Shown: piece by piece, positions 45,251 to 53,842 of the stretch | How positions within the stretch are numbered: position 1 is the first letter of the stretch | How the letters are laid out: every line of letters starts with the position of its first letter | DNA from: Caballeronia choica | Lineage (GTDB): Bacteria; Pseudomonadota; Gammaproteobacteria; Burkholderiales; Burkholderiaceae | Length of the DNA stretch: 64,000 nucleotides | Assembly: GCF_001544535.1 (NCBI RefSeq) | Contig: NZ_FCON02000011.1 | Coordinates: 56,652-120,651, forward strand | Direction of reading: 5' to 3' | The notes under the pieces: model-generated | Database searches by the model: none | Told to the model about the DNA's origin: nothing | The model's input: the letters and a program-made list of their open reading frames with translations, nothing else | Program-made: the position numbers and the translations under genes

Positions 45251-46543
45251 TCAGGCCTTCGCGGTCGCGCCTTGAGGCGCGTCGAGCTTCGCGGCGATCT
45301 GCTCGCGGCCGCCGGCTTTCATCCACGCATCCGCGGCCTTCGCGTACTGGATGACTTCGCTGATGTCCGAATCGAAGCCGAAAATGCTGTACGGCAGGCC
45401 GAGCGCGTCGCAGGTATCGCGCATCGCGCCCATGCCGCGCACGAGGCCCGGGCCGCCGCGTCCGATCACCACGTAGAGCGGCGTCGGCCCGTGTTGGCTG
45501 ACATGCTCGCGCAACGCATCGGCCATGGCGCGCATGGTCTCGAAGATGTCGGTGTTGTTCGACTTCCCGCCGATGATGAACAGCACATTGGCCTGCCTGA
45601 GCCAGTGCTTGAAGCAGATGCGCGCCACTTCCTTCATCTTTTCGTAGGGCGGATTGCCGCCGAAGTCGGAGGAGATGATCGCGTCGTCGCCGAGCATCTC
45701 CGACACCAGCGAATTCGCACCGCCACCGAAAGTCGGCGCGAGGATGGTGCCGTGCTCGTTGATCACGTAGACGTCGCTCTGGCCCTGGTAGGTGCGCAAC
45801 TGGTTGATCTCCGATTCGAAATCGGAGTAGTCGACCGAGAACACGTGCGCGGGGATGTCGAGCCGCTGCCAGCGAACGTCGTCGCGATCGAAGCCGCATT
45901 TGAAGTCACAGGCGACCGGCGTGAGGCGCCCATCGCGGCCGGCCTGCATGCGGATCGGGTTCAGTTCGAGCGTGGTCATGCCGAAGTTGTGATACAGCTC
46001 CCACAGCTTCGGCAGGTGCTGGACCAGCGGCGAAATGATTTCCTTCGGCGCGTTCAGGCGCGACAGCGCGTTCGCCACCACGAACGCCTTGAGGCCGGTC
46101 AGCGGGTCGAACGGCACGTGCACGATCATGCTCGGGTCGAGTTCCTCGATATCGACGCCGCCGTGATGGGTGAGCGTCATCGTGGGTGCACGAAAGCGCG
46201 TCGAATCGGTGATCGAAAAATAGACTTCGTGCTGCGCGGGCACGGCGCCCTCGAAGGTCACGCCGTTGGCCTTGGCGGTCTGATTGCCGTGCCGGTGTTC
46301 GGCGAAGTACAGGCGCTCCTTTTCCTTCAACGCGGTCTTCAGGTCGCTCGCGCGTCCGATGAGTCCGGCCTTGCCCTTCTTGCCAATGCCGCCCTTGAAC
46401 AGCGGCTTCACGAACACGGAGCCATGCCGATCGATCATTGCCTTGATCTGTTCTTCGCTTGCATCGGGGCCGAGCACTTCGGCCGTGGGAAAGCCGCCGA
46501 ACTGCAGCAGTTTTGAGCCGTACAACATACCGGTGACTTGCAT
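45251..46543 (-). CDS. aclB: ATP-citrate lyase-like ATP-grasp/citrate-binding subunit
   Basis: A 430-residue protein. The ATP-grasp half has VFVKPLFKGGIGKKGKAGLI (45-62), THHGGVDIEELDP and MTTLELNPIRM with the Mg-ligand Glu/Asn. The citrate-binding half has PTFGGGANSLVSEM, FIIGGKSNNTDIFETM and VVIGRGGPGLVRGM, which parallel the citrate site of ATP-citrate lyase. It is the nucleotide- and citrate-activating partner of the 901-residue subunit encoded 41 bp downstream. AAGGAG lies before the ATG. A succinyl-CoA-synthetase-like activity with another acid such as malate is the main alternative. Confidence 0.83.
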   Translation of the reverse strand: MQVTGMLYGSKLLQFGGFPTAEVLGPDASEEQIKAMIDRHGSVFVKPLFKGGIGKKGKAGLIGRASDLKTALKEKERLYFAEHRHGNQTAKANGVTFEGAVPAQHEVYFSITDSTRFRAPTMTLTHHGGVDIEELDPSMIVHVPFDPLTGLKAFVVANALSRLNAPKEIISPLVQHLPKLWELYHNFGMTTLELNPIRMQAGRDGRLTPVACDFKCGFDRDDVRWQRLDIPAHVFSVDYSDFESEINQLRTYQGQSDVYVINEHGTILAPTFGGGANSLVSEMLGDDAIISSDFGGNPPYEKMKEVARICFKHWLRQANVLFIIGGKSNNTDIFETMRAMADALREHVSQHGPTPLYVVIGRGGPGLVRGMGAMRDTCDALGLPYSIFGFDSDISEVIQYAKAADAWMKAGGREQIAAKLDAPQGATAKA

Positions 46544-46698
46544 ATCGTCTCCTTGCGGGTTGCTTCCTGAATGACTTGCGGGTGGATATCGACGGGTGGC
46601 GCGTGCCGTGCCCGGCGATGTGTTGGACGCACGTGTCCCTCCGGCCGCCCGAGGCGGTCGGTGACTGAATGACGGACGTAGAGTCGAGTGCGGTCGGG

Positions 46699-46740
46699 TT
46701 AGCGTCGCGCGACAGCGCGAGCGGGGAGAAGCAGGATCAT
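46699..46740 (-). CDS. 13-codon leader ORF
   Basis: A short frame (MILLLPARAVARR then TAA) with GGAGA about 7 bases upstream lies between the predicted sigma-54 promoter and aclB. It could be translated and act as a leader for the operon, or be chance. It has no amino acid run suggesting classical attenuation, apart from three leucines. Confidence 0.3.
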   Translation of the reverse strand: MILLLPARAVARR

Positions 46741-46811
46741 GGTGGTGTCTCCGTTGGGTGCGGACTTGCAGACCGCTTTGATGGCCTCAAGGGCCTATGC
46801 ACGGATATAAC

Positions 46812-46826
46812 GCAAGCCCCATGCCA
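46812..46826 (-). promoter_or_regulatory. Sigma-54 (-24/-12) promoter for the citrate operon
   Basis: Read on the minus strand: TGGCAT, five bases (GGGGC), TTGC. This agrees with the consensus TGGCAC-N5-TTGC except for one base, with exact GG/GC spacing. Transcription would start near 46800 and run into aclB after a ~255-base leader. The operon itself encodes a GAFTGA-type activator, supporting the call. Confidence 0.75.
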
Positions 46827-46851
46827 ATTTCAGGCCAAGGAGACGTGTTTG

Positions 46852-46889
46852 TAACGCATTGATTTTATTTGATTTTTTTACGTGCGTTA
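46852..46889. promoter_or_regulatory. TAACGCA inverted pair, candidate activator site
   Basis: TAACGCA at 46852-46858 and TGCGTTA at 46883-46889 face each other across 24 AT-rich bases, 26-77 bp upstream of the -24 element. A third TAACGCA overlaps the -12 region at 46808-46814. Location and symmetry suit an enhancer-type site for the operon's DctD-like activator, with the T-rich middle aiding DNA bending. Confidence 0.45.
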
Positions 46890-46984
46890 TACGTGAGACG
46901 CGGCGACGGTCCCGAAACTCGGAATCGGCCACTTTGACGGGCTGAGACTTCAGCCACTTAGCCAGCCATGCTCGTAGAAGCTTG

Positions 46985-48196
46985 CTATCCGGAGCGCGTA
47001 CGCCTGGCACTTCCGAGCACGAGATGGGCCAACGTTCCCAGCACGATCCCCCAGAACGCCGAGCCAAGCCCCAGGAAACTCATGTTGGAGGCCGTGGCGA
47101 TGAACGTGATGAACGACGCTTCACGATGGGCCTCGTCCTGTACCAGCCCAACAATGTTGGCTGCGATTGCACCGAGCAAGGCAAGACCTGCGAGCACTGC
47201 AACGAAGGCATTAGGAAGCGCTGCAAACAGCATGACCACCGTTCCGGCGAAGGTTCCACCTGCCAGATAGAAGACTCCGTTTGCAATGCCCGCGACGTAG
47301 CGGCGCTCCGGGTCCCGGTGAGCATCGGGCCCCGTGCACAACGCTGCGGTGATTGCTGCAATGACAATGGTTATGCCGCCGGAGAAGGCGACCAGAATCG
47401 ACGTCAGGCCGGTCACGACAAGAACGGGACGGCTCGGTGTCTTATAACCGGAGGCCCGCAAGATGGCGAAGCCGGGCAAGAACTGGCCGGTCAGGCTGAC
47501 AATGACGAGAGGCACCGCGAGGCTCACGATCGACTGCCAGGTCCAGGTTGGCAGGGTGAACACCGGGCGAGTGAGGTGAAGACTGACCGACCCCAGATTC
47601 GTCAAGCCGAGCCCCATGGCGAGCGCGCAACCGAACACCAGAACCAGGATGAGGCAATAGTGCGCGGCCCATCGGCGGAACACGATGAAACTCGCCAGCA
47701 TCCCCAGCGCAAGCGCGGGATTGATCGCAATCGACTTGAATACATTGGTGCCGAACTGAAAAAGAATGCCCGCCATCATCGCGCAGGCAATTCCTCTTGG
47801 GATGCGCTTCACGATCTGGTCGAACCAACCGGACACGCCAAGCAAAAGGATGCACAAGCCGGCGACGATATATGCGCCGATTGCCTCGCTTACCGGCATC
47901 CCCGGAAACACCGTGACGAGCAGGGCAGTCCCGGGTGCGGACCAGGCCGTTATGATCGGTTGCTTCAGCCACCAGCTCAAAACGATTCCGGAGACCGCCG
48001 CGCCCATCGAGATCGACCAGACCCACGATGCGACGACGTCATTGCCAACATGCGCGGTACGTGCCGCCTGAAAGAAGATTGCAAGCGGCCCGGCGTAAGA
48101 GATGATGACGGCAAGCAGCCCGGCGGTCACTGCCGATACGGACCAGATCCTTTTCGGAGCGGCGGATACTGCCGCACCTTCGGTGTCGCGCTTCAT
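46985..48196 (-). CDS. benE: Benzoate/H+ symporter BenE
   Basis: A 403-residue secondary transporter with about twelve helices. Motifs PLAIFFQAARTAHVGNDVVA, WSAPGTALLVTVFPGMPVSE, RIPRGIACAMMAGILFQFG and FSGGITIVIAAITAALCTG match BenE-type permeases. It would import benzoate for the BenABCD pathway. It is last in the leftward catR-catB-catC-benE run, 16 bp after catC. Confidence 0.93.
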   Translation of the reverse strand: MKRDTEGAAVSAAPKRIWSVSAVTAGLLAVIISYAGPLAIFFQAARTAHVGNDVVASWVWSISMGAAVSGIVLSWWLKQPIITAWSAPGTALLVTVFPGMPVSEAIGAYIVAGLCILLLGVSGWFDQIVKRIPRGIACAMMAGILFQFGTNVFKSIAINPALALGMLASFIVFRRWAAHYCLILVLVFGCALAMGLGLTNLGSVSLHLTRPVFTLPTWTWQSIVSLAVPLVIVSLTGQFLPGFAILRASGYKTPSRPVLVVTGLTSILVAFSGGITIVIAAITAALCTGPDAHRDPERRYVAGIANGVFYLAGGTFAGTVVMLFAALPNAFVAVLAGLALLGAIAANIVGLVQDEAHREASFITFIATASNMSFLGLGSAFWGIVLGTLAHLVLGSARRTRSG

Positions 48197-48212
48197 GCTC
48201 CTCTCTGCAGCG

Positions 48213-48491
48213 TCAGCGGATCGACGACGGATGACGCGCGAGCGCCGTCACCTTCATCGTCATATACGGAAACAGCGGCAGGCCCGAGAGGATAGTGTGC
48301 AGTTCGTCGTGCGAGTCGACATCGAAAACGCTGTAGTTCGCGTACTCACCGACCACGCGATGCAACTGTTGCCACTTGCCTTGTCGTTGAAGTTCTTGCG
48401 AGTATTCCTTCTCCCGAGCCTTGATTTCGTCGGCCCGGGCAGCGGGCATGTCGTGCGGCAGGTGTACGTCCATTCTCACCAGATAAAGCAT
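48213..48491 (-). CDS. catC: Muconolactone delta-isomerase CatC
   Basis: A 92-residue enzyme that isomerises muconolactone to 3-oxoadipate enol-lactone. The start MLYLVRMDVHLPHDMPAARA, KAREKEYSQELQRQGKWQQL and the C-terminal SGLPLFPYMTMKVTALARHP are diagnostic. The start at 48491 is the conserved one; a longer in-frame opening has no family similarity. It lies between catB and benE. Confidence 0.95.
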   Translation of the reverse strand: MLYLVRMDVHLPHDMPAARADEIKAREKEYSQELQRQGKWQQLHRVVGEYANYSVFDVDSHDELHTILSGLPLFPYMTMKVTALARHPSSIR

Positions 48492-48579
48492 GATTGTTTT
48501 CCAAAAGAAGTGCGACGCTCCTGCCAGTTCGCTGGCACGGAAAAGTCGAGGTGGTTGATCGTGGATTGACCGCGCGCGC

Positions 48580-49707
48580 TCAGAGGTTCTTGTCGCGACG
48601 GTAGAAGGCGAGCTTCTCTTCATCGATATGGAGGCCCAGGCCCGGTCCTTCCGGCAGGTGAAGATCGAAGTCCCGATATTGGGGGCGCGCAGTCACGATG
48701 TCGTCTTTCAGCAAGAGCGGTCCGAACAGCTCGGTACCCCAGGCAAGTTGCGGAAGCGCGCTGAAGCCGTGCGCCGACGCGATCGACCCGATGCTGCCCT
48801 CGAGCATCGTGCCGCCGTACAGCGACACACCGGCTGCATCCGCGATAGCCGCTGTCCGCATCATCCCGTAGATTCCACCGGACTTTGCAATCTTCAATGC
48901 AAACACGTCCGCGAATGAATTGCGCACGAGTTCGAGAGCGTCCTCGGGGCCGGTCACCGATTCGTCGGCCATGATCGGCACGATGAATCGCGATGCAAGC
49001 CGGGCGAGCGATCCGCGCTGCTCGCGTGGCGTCGGTTGTTCGATGAGGTCGATGCCCGCAGCCTCGAGCGCTGCGATGCCGAGCGCTGCGTCGACCTCGT
49101 TCCAGGCCCCATTCACGTCTACGGTGACCTTGGCGCGGTCGCCGAGCGCGGCTTTGATTTTCGATACGTGTGCTACATCATCGCGCACGCCGCGACGGCC
49201 GATCTTCAGCTTGAACGTATTGTGGCGACGCTCGGCGAGCAGCATTTCCGCTTCGTCGATGTCGCGTTGGGTATCGCCGCTCGCGAGCGTCCAGAGAACC
49301 GGAAGCGTCTTGCGGACAGCGCCGCCAAGAAGCGTCGCAACCGGGACGCCCAGGCGCTTGCCCTGAGCGTCGAGCAGCGCCGTTTCGATCGCGCATTTGG
49401 CGAACCGGTTTCCCCGCGCGATCTTGTTCAGCTTGAGCATTGCGCCGTTGATATTGGTCGCGTCTTGCCCGATGAGCGCAGGGGCAAGGTAAGTGTCGAG
49501 GGTGAGCTTGATGCCTTCGGGACTTTCGTCGCCGTATGACAGGCCACCAATCGTCGTGGCTTCGCCAATGCCCTCGATACCGTCGCTCGAACGCAGGCGG
49601 ACGATGACCAGGGTTTGTTGCTGCATCGTCGCCATGGCGAGCTGATGCGCGCGAATGGTCGGGAGGTCAACCAGGATCGCTTCGACGGAGGTGATTTGGG
49701 CGTTCAT
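48580..49707 (-). CDS. catB: Muconate cycloisomerase CatB
   Basis: A 375-residue enolase-superfamily enzyme converting cis,cis-muconate to muconolactone. Seen are VEAILVDLPTIRAHQLAM, the catalytic Lys in FKLKIGRRG, metal ligands in VTVDVNGAW, IDLIEQPTPRE and IMADESV, and a second base Lys in ALKIAKSGG. The start MNAQITSVEAILVD at 49707 fits the family, although no Shine-Dalgarno precedes it. Expression is probably under CatR. Confidence 0.95.
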   Translation of the reverse strand: MNAQITSVEAILVDLPTIRAHQLAMATMQQQTLVIVRLRSSDGIEGIGEATTIGGLSYGDESPEGIKLTLDTYLAPALIGQDATNINGAMLKLNKIARGNRFAKCAIETALLDAQGKRLGVPVATLLGGAVRKTLPVLWTLASGDTQRDIDEAEMLLAERRHNTFKLKIGRRGVRDDVAHVSKIKAALGDRAKVTVDVNGAWNEVDAALGIAALEAAGIDLIEQPTPREQRGSLARLASRFIVPIMADESVTGPEDALELVRNSFADVFALKIAKSGGIYGMMRTAAIADAAGVSLYGGTMLEGSIGSIASAHGFSALPQLAWGTELFGPLLLKDDIVTARPQYRDFDLHLPEGPGLGLHIDEEKLAFYRRDKNL

Positions 49708-49812
49708 AGGAGAATTGGCGGAGTGGGTGGGTTGCTGGAGTATTGCGCGCCCGCTAATCGTCTGTCCAACACCGTTGACGTCTAGTGTCATACCCCCGAG
49801 GTATGGCAGGCC

Positions 49813-50736
49813 TCACCGTCCCTGGTCGGTACGGGCCGTGTAGGGGGTCCGCTCCTCCTCGTACAGCCGATAGATGAGTTCAAGCATCTCCCGAATGTCC
49901 GGCGACTCGTCGAGCGCACGCATGCTCATGATGATCGGGGATACCAGCGTGGGGTCGTCCAGTTCCTTGTAGCTCACGTCGTCTCGCTTCAAGCCGTGCA
50001 CGCTGCTTGGAACGACCGAAATTCCTTCTCCCGCTGCGACGAGACCCAGCGCAATCTGCAACTCACGCACTTCATATATCTTGCGAGGCTCGAGCGCGCG
50101 ATCCTTGAATGCGGCAAGCACCTGGTCCGCATAACTGGGCCGGGGTGCCTTCGGAAAGACGATCAGCGTCTCGTTGATCAGGTCGCGAAGCGCCAGGATG
50201 GGCTTGGCGAGTGAAAGCGGATGGCCCTCCGGGAGCGCAACGATCATCTGCTCCTCGCGAAGAATCACCCGGCGGATGTTCGCGTCCTCATGTCGAATCC
50301 GGCCGAACCCGACATCGATCCGACCGTCCTTCAGCGCCCGAATCTGGTCCATCGTAGACATCTCGTGCAGGCTGAGTTCGACGGTGGTGTTCTCGTCGCG
50401 AAAGCGCCGGATGATTTTCGGCAGCATTCCGTATAAGGTCGAACCCACGAACCCGACCGAGAGACTGCGCTCGATATTACCCACGCGCCTCGTCATCGAT
50501 TCGAGTTCGGCTGTCTGAGCCAGCAACTGCACGGCGTGCGAATAAAAGAACTTGCCCGTCTCCGTCAGCTTGAGCGGCCGGGAGTTGCGCTCGAAGAGTT
50601 GTACGCCCAGCGTCTCTTCCAGTTGTTGTATCTGACGGCTCAGGGGCGGCTGCGCGATATGCAGCCGCTGCGCTGCGCGCGTGAAATTGCGTTCCTCGGC
50701 TACCGCGACGAAATAGCGAAGATGCCGCAGTTCCAT
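49813..50736 (-). CDS. catR: LysR-type regulator CatR/BenM
   Basis: A 307-residue LysR regulator. The N-terminal helix-turn-helix is LRYFVAVAEERNFTRAAQRL, HIAQPPLSRQIQQLEETLGV. The effector domain includes GFVGSTLYGMLPKIIRRFRD and EGISVVPSSV, typical of CatR/CatM/BenM, which respond to cis,cis-muconate and in some cases benzoate. It is divergent from catA and probably controls both catA-benABCD and catBC-benE. Confidence 0.94.
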   Translation of the reverse strand: MELRHLRYFVAVAEERNFTRAAQRLHIAQPPLSRQIQQLEETLGVQLFERNSRPLKLTETGKFFYSHAVQLLAQTAELESMTRRVGNIERSLSVGFVGSTLYGMLPKIIRRFRDENTTVELSLHEMSTMDQIRALKDGRIDVGFGRIRHEDANIRRVILREEQMIVALPEGHPLSLAKPILALRDLINETLIVFPKAPRPSYADQVLAAFKDRALEPRKIYEVRELQIALGLVAAGEGISVVPSSVHGLKRDDVSYKELDDPTLVSPIIMSMRALDESPDIREMLELIYRLYEEERTPYTARTDQGR

Positions 50737-50834
50737 CTCAATACCTCCTGGATATAGCCCAATACTAAATCAGTGTTGGACGGGGCTTTCCAGCGTCCAT
50801 TATCCTGCATTCACACTCTGATTCGCAGCCGATT

Positions 50835-50849
50835 ATACCTTCCAGGCAT
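50835..50849. promoter_or_regulatory. CatR/BenM-type LysR binding site
   Basis: ATAC-N7-GCAT (one base off the ATAC-N7-GTAT consensus of CatM/BenM) lies 63 bp upstream of the catA start in the 175-bp catR-catA gap. Position and LysR T-N11-A pattern fit activation of catA. It is short, so the call rests mainly on context. Confidence 0.5.
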
Positions 50850-50911
50850 ATCCAGGCCGGCGCCGAATCGAGGGTTAACCCCCACCAAAATATAGAGATC
50901 CAGGAGCAGAC

Positions 50912-51847
50912 ATGAGCGTGAAAGTGTTCGATACGAAGGAAGTGCAGGACCTGCTTGCGGCCGCTGCCAACCTCGGAAGCCAGGACGGCAATGCTCGCGC
51001 CAAGCAGATCGTCCAGCGCCTCTTGGGCGACTTGTTCAAAGCCATCGACGACCTCGACATGACGCCCGATGAAATCTGGGCCGGCGTGCACTATTTCAAC
51101 AAGCTCGGCCAGGACGGCGAAGCGGCGTTGCTTGCCGCCGGCCTCGGCCTGGAAAAGTATCTCGACATTCGCATGGATGCCGCCGACAAGGAAGCCGACA
51201 TCAACGGTGGCACGCCGCGTACCATCGAAGGCCCGCTGTATGTCGCGGGTGCGCCGGAGCGCGATGGCGTGTCGAAGATCGACCTCGACCCCGACGCGGA
51301 TTCCGGCCCGCTCGTCATCCGCGGCACCGTAACCGGCCCGGACGGCAAGCCCGTCGCGAATGCGCTGGTCGAATGCTGGCACGCCAACTCGAAGGGCTTT
51401 TATTCGCACTTCGACCCGACCGCCGCGCAAACCGACTTCAATCTGCGCGGTGCGGTCAAGACGGGCGCCGACGGCAAGTACGAATTCCGTACGCTGATGC
51501 CGGTGGGCTACGGCTGCCCGCCGCAAGGCGCGACGCAGCAGTTGTTGGACACGCTCGCCCGCCATGGCAACCGTCCGGCACACGTGCACTTCTTCGTTAC
51601 CTCTGACAAGTACCGCAAGCTGACGACGCAAATCAATATCGAAGGCGACCCGCTGATTTGGGACGACTTCGCCTACGCCACCCGCGAGGATCTGATTCCG
51701 CCCGTGGTCGAAAAGAACGGCGGCACGGCGCTGGGCATGAAGGCAGACGCATACAAGGAAATCGAGTTCAACATCGCGTTGACGCCGCTGGTTCAGGGCA
51801 AGGACAACCAGCTTGTCCATCGGCTGCGCGTATCAGCGACGGCGTAA
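50912..51847 (+). CDS. catA: Catechol 1,2-dioxygenase CatA
   Basis: A 311-residue intradiol ring-cleavage enzyme. The iron ligands are in PLYVAGAPE (Tyr), GYGCPPQGA (Tyr) and the His pair RPAHVHFF. The N-terminal helical linker (RAKQIVQRLLGDLFKAIDDL) forms the dimer interface typical of catechol dioxygenases. GAGCAG precedes the ATG weakly. It converts catechol from BenD to cis,cis-muconate for CatB. Confidence 0.96.
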   Translation: MSVKVFDTKEVQDLLAAAANLGSQDGNARAKQIVQRLLGDLFKAIDDLDMTPDEIWAGVHYFNKLGQDGEAALLAAGLGLEKYLDIRMDAADKEADINGGTPRTIEGPLYVAGAPERDGVSKIDLDPDADSGPLVIRGTVTGPDGKPVANALVECWHANSKGFYSHFDPTAAQTDFNLRGAVKTGADGKYEFRTLMPVGYGCPPQGATQQLLDTLARHGNRPAHVHFFVTSDKYRKLTTQINIEGDPLIWDDFAYATREDLIPPVVEKNGGTALGMKADAYKEIEFNIALTPLVQGKDNQLVHRLRVSATA

Positions 51848-51856
51848 CCGCTCGAC

Positions 51857-51886
51857 GCGGCGGCCAGGTCTTAACACTGCCGCCGC
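51857..51886 (+). terminator. Stem-loop between catA and benA
   Basis: Arms GCGGCGGC (51857-51864) and GCCGCCGC (51879-51886) form a perfect 8-bp GC stem with a 14-base loop immediately after the catA stop, followed by CTCAATTCTT. It may terminate part of catA transcription and set the catA to benA ratio. Confidence 0.5.
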
Positions 51887-51958
51887 TCAATTCTTCGCAA
51901 GAATCATTCGACGCCAATGCAAGGGTTCCATACCTGGAGCCGCATAGGGAGAGCACAC

Positions 51959-53317
51959 ATGTCCGCCATTATCGACAAAGCCAGGCAACTGGACGAACTG
52001 TTGCACACCGCCGTTCAGGACGACAAGCAGGCCGGCGTATTCCGTTGCCGCCGCGACATCTTCACCAACGCCGATTTGTTCGAACTGGAGATGAAACACG
52101 TCTTCGAGAGCAACTGGGTGTACCTGGCGCATGAAAGCCAGGTTCCCAACAACAACGACTACTACACCACATGGATTGGCCGCCAGCCCGTGGTCGTCAC
52201 TCGCGACAAGACCGGCGAACTGCACGCGGTCATCAATGCCTGCGCACACAAGGGCGCGATGCTGTGCCGGAAAAAGCATGGCAACAAGGGCAGCTTCACT
52301 TGCCCGTTCCACGGCTGGACTTTCTCCAACGCGGGCAAGCTACTTAAAGTAAAGGACAACAAGACCACCGAGTATCCGATTCAATTCAATACTCAAGGGT
52401 CGCATGACCTGAGAAAAGTTGCGCGCTTCCAGAACTATCGCGGCTTCCTGTTCGGCTGTCTCAACGCGGATGCGATCCCGCTCGAGGACTACCTCGGCGA
52501 GACCAAGGTCATCATCGACCAGATCGTCGACCAGGCTCCGAACGGGCTGGAAGTGTTGCGCGGCAATTCCTCGTACATCTACGACGCCAACTGGAAGATG
52601 CAGATGGAAAACGGCTGCGACGGCTACCACGTCAGCACCGTGCACTGGAACTACGCCGCGACGATGGACCGGCGCAAGGTCGACGGCACCAAGGCGGTGG
52701 ATGCGAATAGCTGGAGCAAGTCGGTCGCGGGCGTGTACGGGTTCGAGCACGGCCACATCCTGTTGTGGACCAAGACGATGAACCCGGAAGTGCGGCCGGT
52801 CTATCAATATCGCGACGAGATCAAGGCACGCGTCGGCGAAGTCAAGGCGGATTTCATCGTCAACCAGACTCGCAACCTGTGCCTGTATCCGAACGTGTTC
52901 CTGATGGATCAGTTCAGCACCCAGATTCGCGTGGTGCGCCCGTTAAGCGTGGACAAGACCGAAGTCTCCATCTTCTGCTTTGCCCCCAAGGGCGAGAGCG
53001 CAACCGATCGCGCGACCCGCATTCGTCAATATGAGGATTTCTTCAACGTCTCGGGAATGGGCACCGCGGATGACCTCGAAGAGTTCCGCGCTTGCCAGGT
53101 GGCCTATTCCGGCACCACTGCGTTGTGGAACGACCTTTCGCGCGGGGCGCCGTTGTGGGTCGATGGCCCGGACGAGAATGCGAAGCGCATGGGTCTCAAG
53201 CCGGTTATCTCGGGCGAGCGCAGCGAAGACGAAGGCCTCTTTGTATGTCAGCACGAATACTGGGTGCACGTGATGCGCGAGGCACTGAAGAAGGAACAAG
53301 AGGAGGCACTGGCATGA
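51959..53317 (+). CDS. benA: Benzoate 1,2-dioxygenase large subunit BenA
   Basis: A 452-residue alpha subunit of the Rieske non-heme iron oxygenase. The Rieske centre is NACAHKGAMLCRKKHG and FTCPFHGWTFSN. The mononuclear iron site has ENGCDGYHVSTVHWNY with Asp/His/His. The start at 51959 follows AGGGAGAG and begins MSAIIDKARQLDEL; an upstream ATG at 51917 lacks such support. It dihydroxylates benzoate with BenB and BenC. It overlaps benB by 4 bases. Confidence 0.96.
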   Translation: MSAIIDKARQLDELLHTAVQDDKQAGVFRCRRDIFTNADLFELEMKHVFESNWVYLAHESQVPNNNDYYTTWIGRQPVVVTRDKTGELHAVINACAHKGAMLCRKKHGNKGSFTCPFHGWTFSNAGKLLKVKDNKTTEYPIQFNTQGSHDLRKVARFQNYRGFLFGCLNADAIPLEDYLGETKVIIDQIVDQAPNGLEVLRGNSSYIYDANWKMQMENGCDGYHVSTVHWNYAATMDRRKVDGTKAVDANSWSKSVAGVYGFEHGHILLWTKTMNPEVRPVYQYRDEIKARVGEVKADFIVNQTRNLCLYPNVFLMDQFSTQIRVVRPLSVDKTEVSIFCFAPKGESATDRATRIRQYEDFFNVSGMGTADDLEEFRACQVAYSGTTALWNDLSRGAPLWVDGPDENAKRMGLKPVISGERSEDEGLFVCQHEYWVHVMREALKKEQEEALA

Positions 53318-53802
53318 GCTTCGACTACCCGACAATCTGCGCCGCGCTGTACCGCGAAGCGCGCCTGCTCGATGACCGTCAATGGGAAGAATGGCTTGCC
53401 TGCTATGCCGAGGACGTCACCTACTGGATGCCGGCGTGGGACGACGACGACCAGCTTACCGACGACCACGAGAGTCAAATCTCGCTGATGTATTACCCGG
53501 ATCGCGGTGGCCTGGAAGACCGTGTGTTCCGCATCAAGACCGAGCGCAGCAGCGCTTCGATGCCTGAGCCGCGGACCGCCCACAACGTCACCAATGTGGA
53601 AGTGCTGGCCGAACGCGACAACGAAGTGGACGTGCGCTACAACTTCAACACGCTCAGCCACCGGTACAGGTCCACCGACTTCTTCTTCGGCACGATGTTC
53701 GTCACGCTGCGAAAGGTCAACGATGCCTTGTTGATTTCCAACAAGCGAATTGTGCTGAAGAACGATTACATCCGCCAGGTGCTCGACATTTATCACGTTT
53801 GA
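53314..53802 (+). CDS. benB: Benzoate 1,2-dioxygenase small subunit BenB
   Basis: A 162-residue beta subunit with the NTF2-like fold, DRQWEEWLACYAEDVTYWMP, HNVTNVEVLAERDNEVDVRY and the ending KNDYIRQVLDIYHV, all standard for BenB/XylY. It has no catalytic centre of its own and supports the hexameric oxygenase. The start overlaps the benA stop. Confidence 0.96.
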   Translation: MSFDYPTICAALYREARLLDDRQWEEWLACYAEDVTYWMPAWDDDDQLTDDHESQISLMYYPDRGGLEDRVFRIKTERSSASMPEPRTAHNVTNVEVLAERDNEVDVRYNFNTLSHRYRSTDFFFGTMFVTLRKVNDALLISNKRIVLKNDYIRQVLDIYHV

Positions 53803-53842
53803 TGTCGAGCGTCAGCAGGAAACTGAAAGTAGAGGAGACAAC

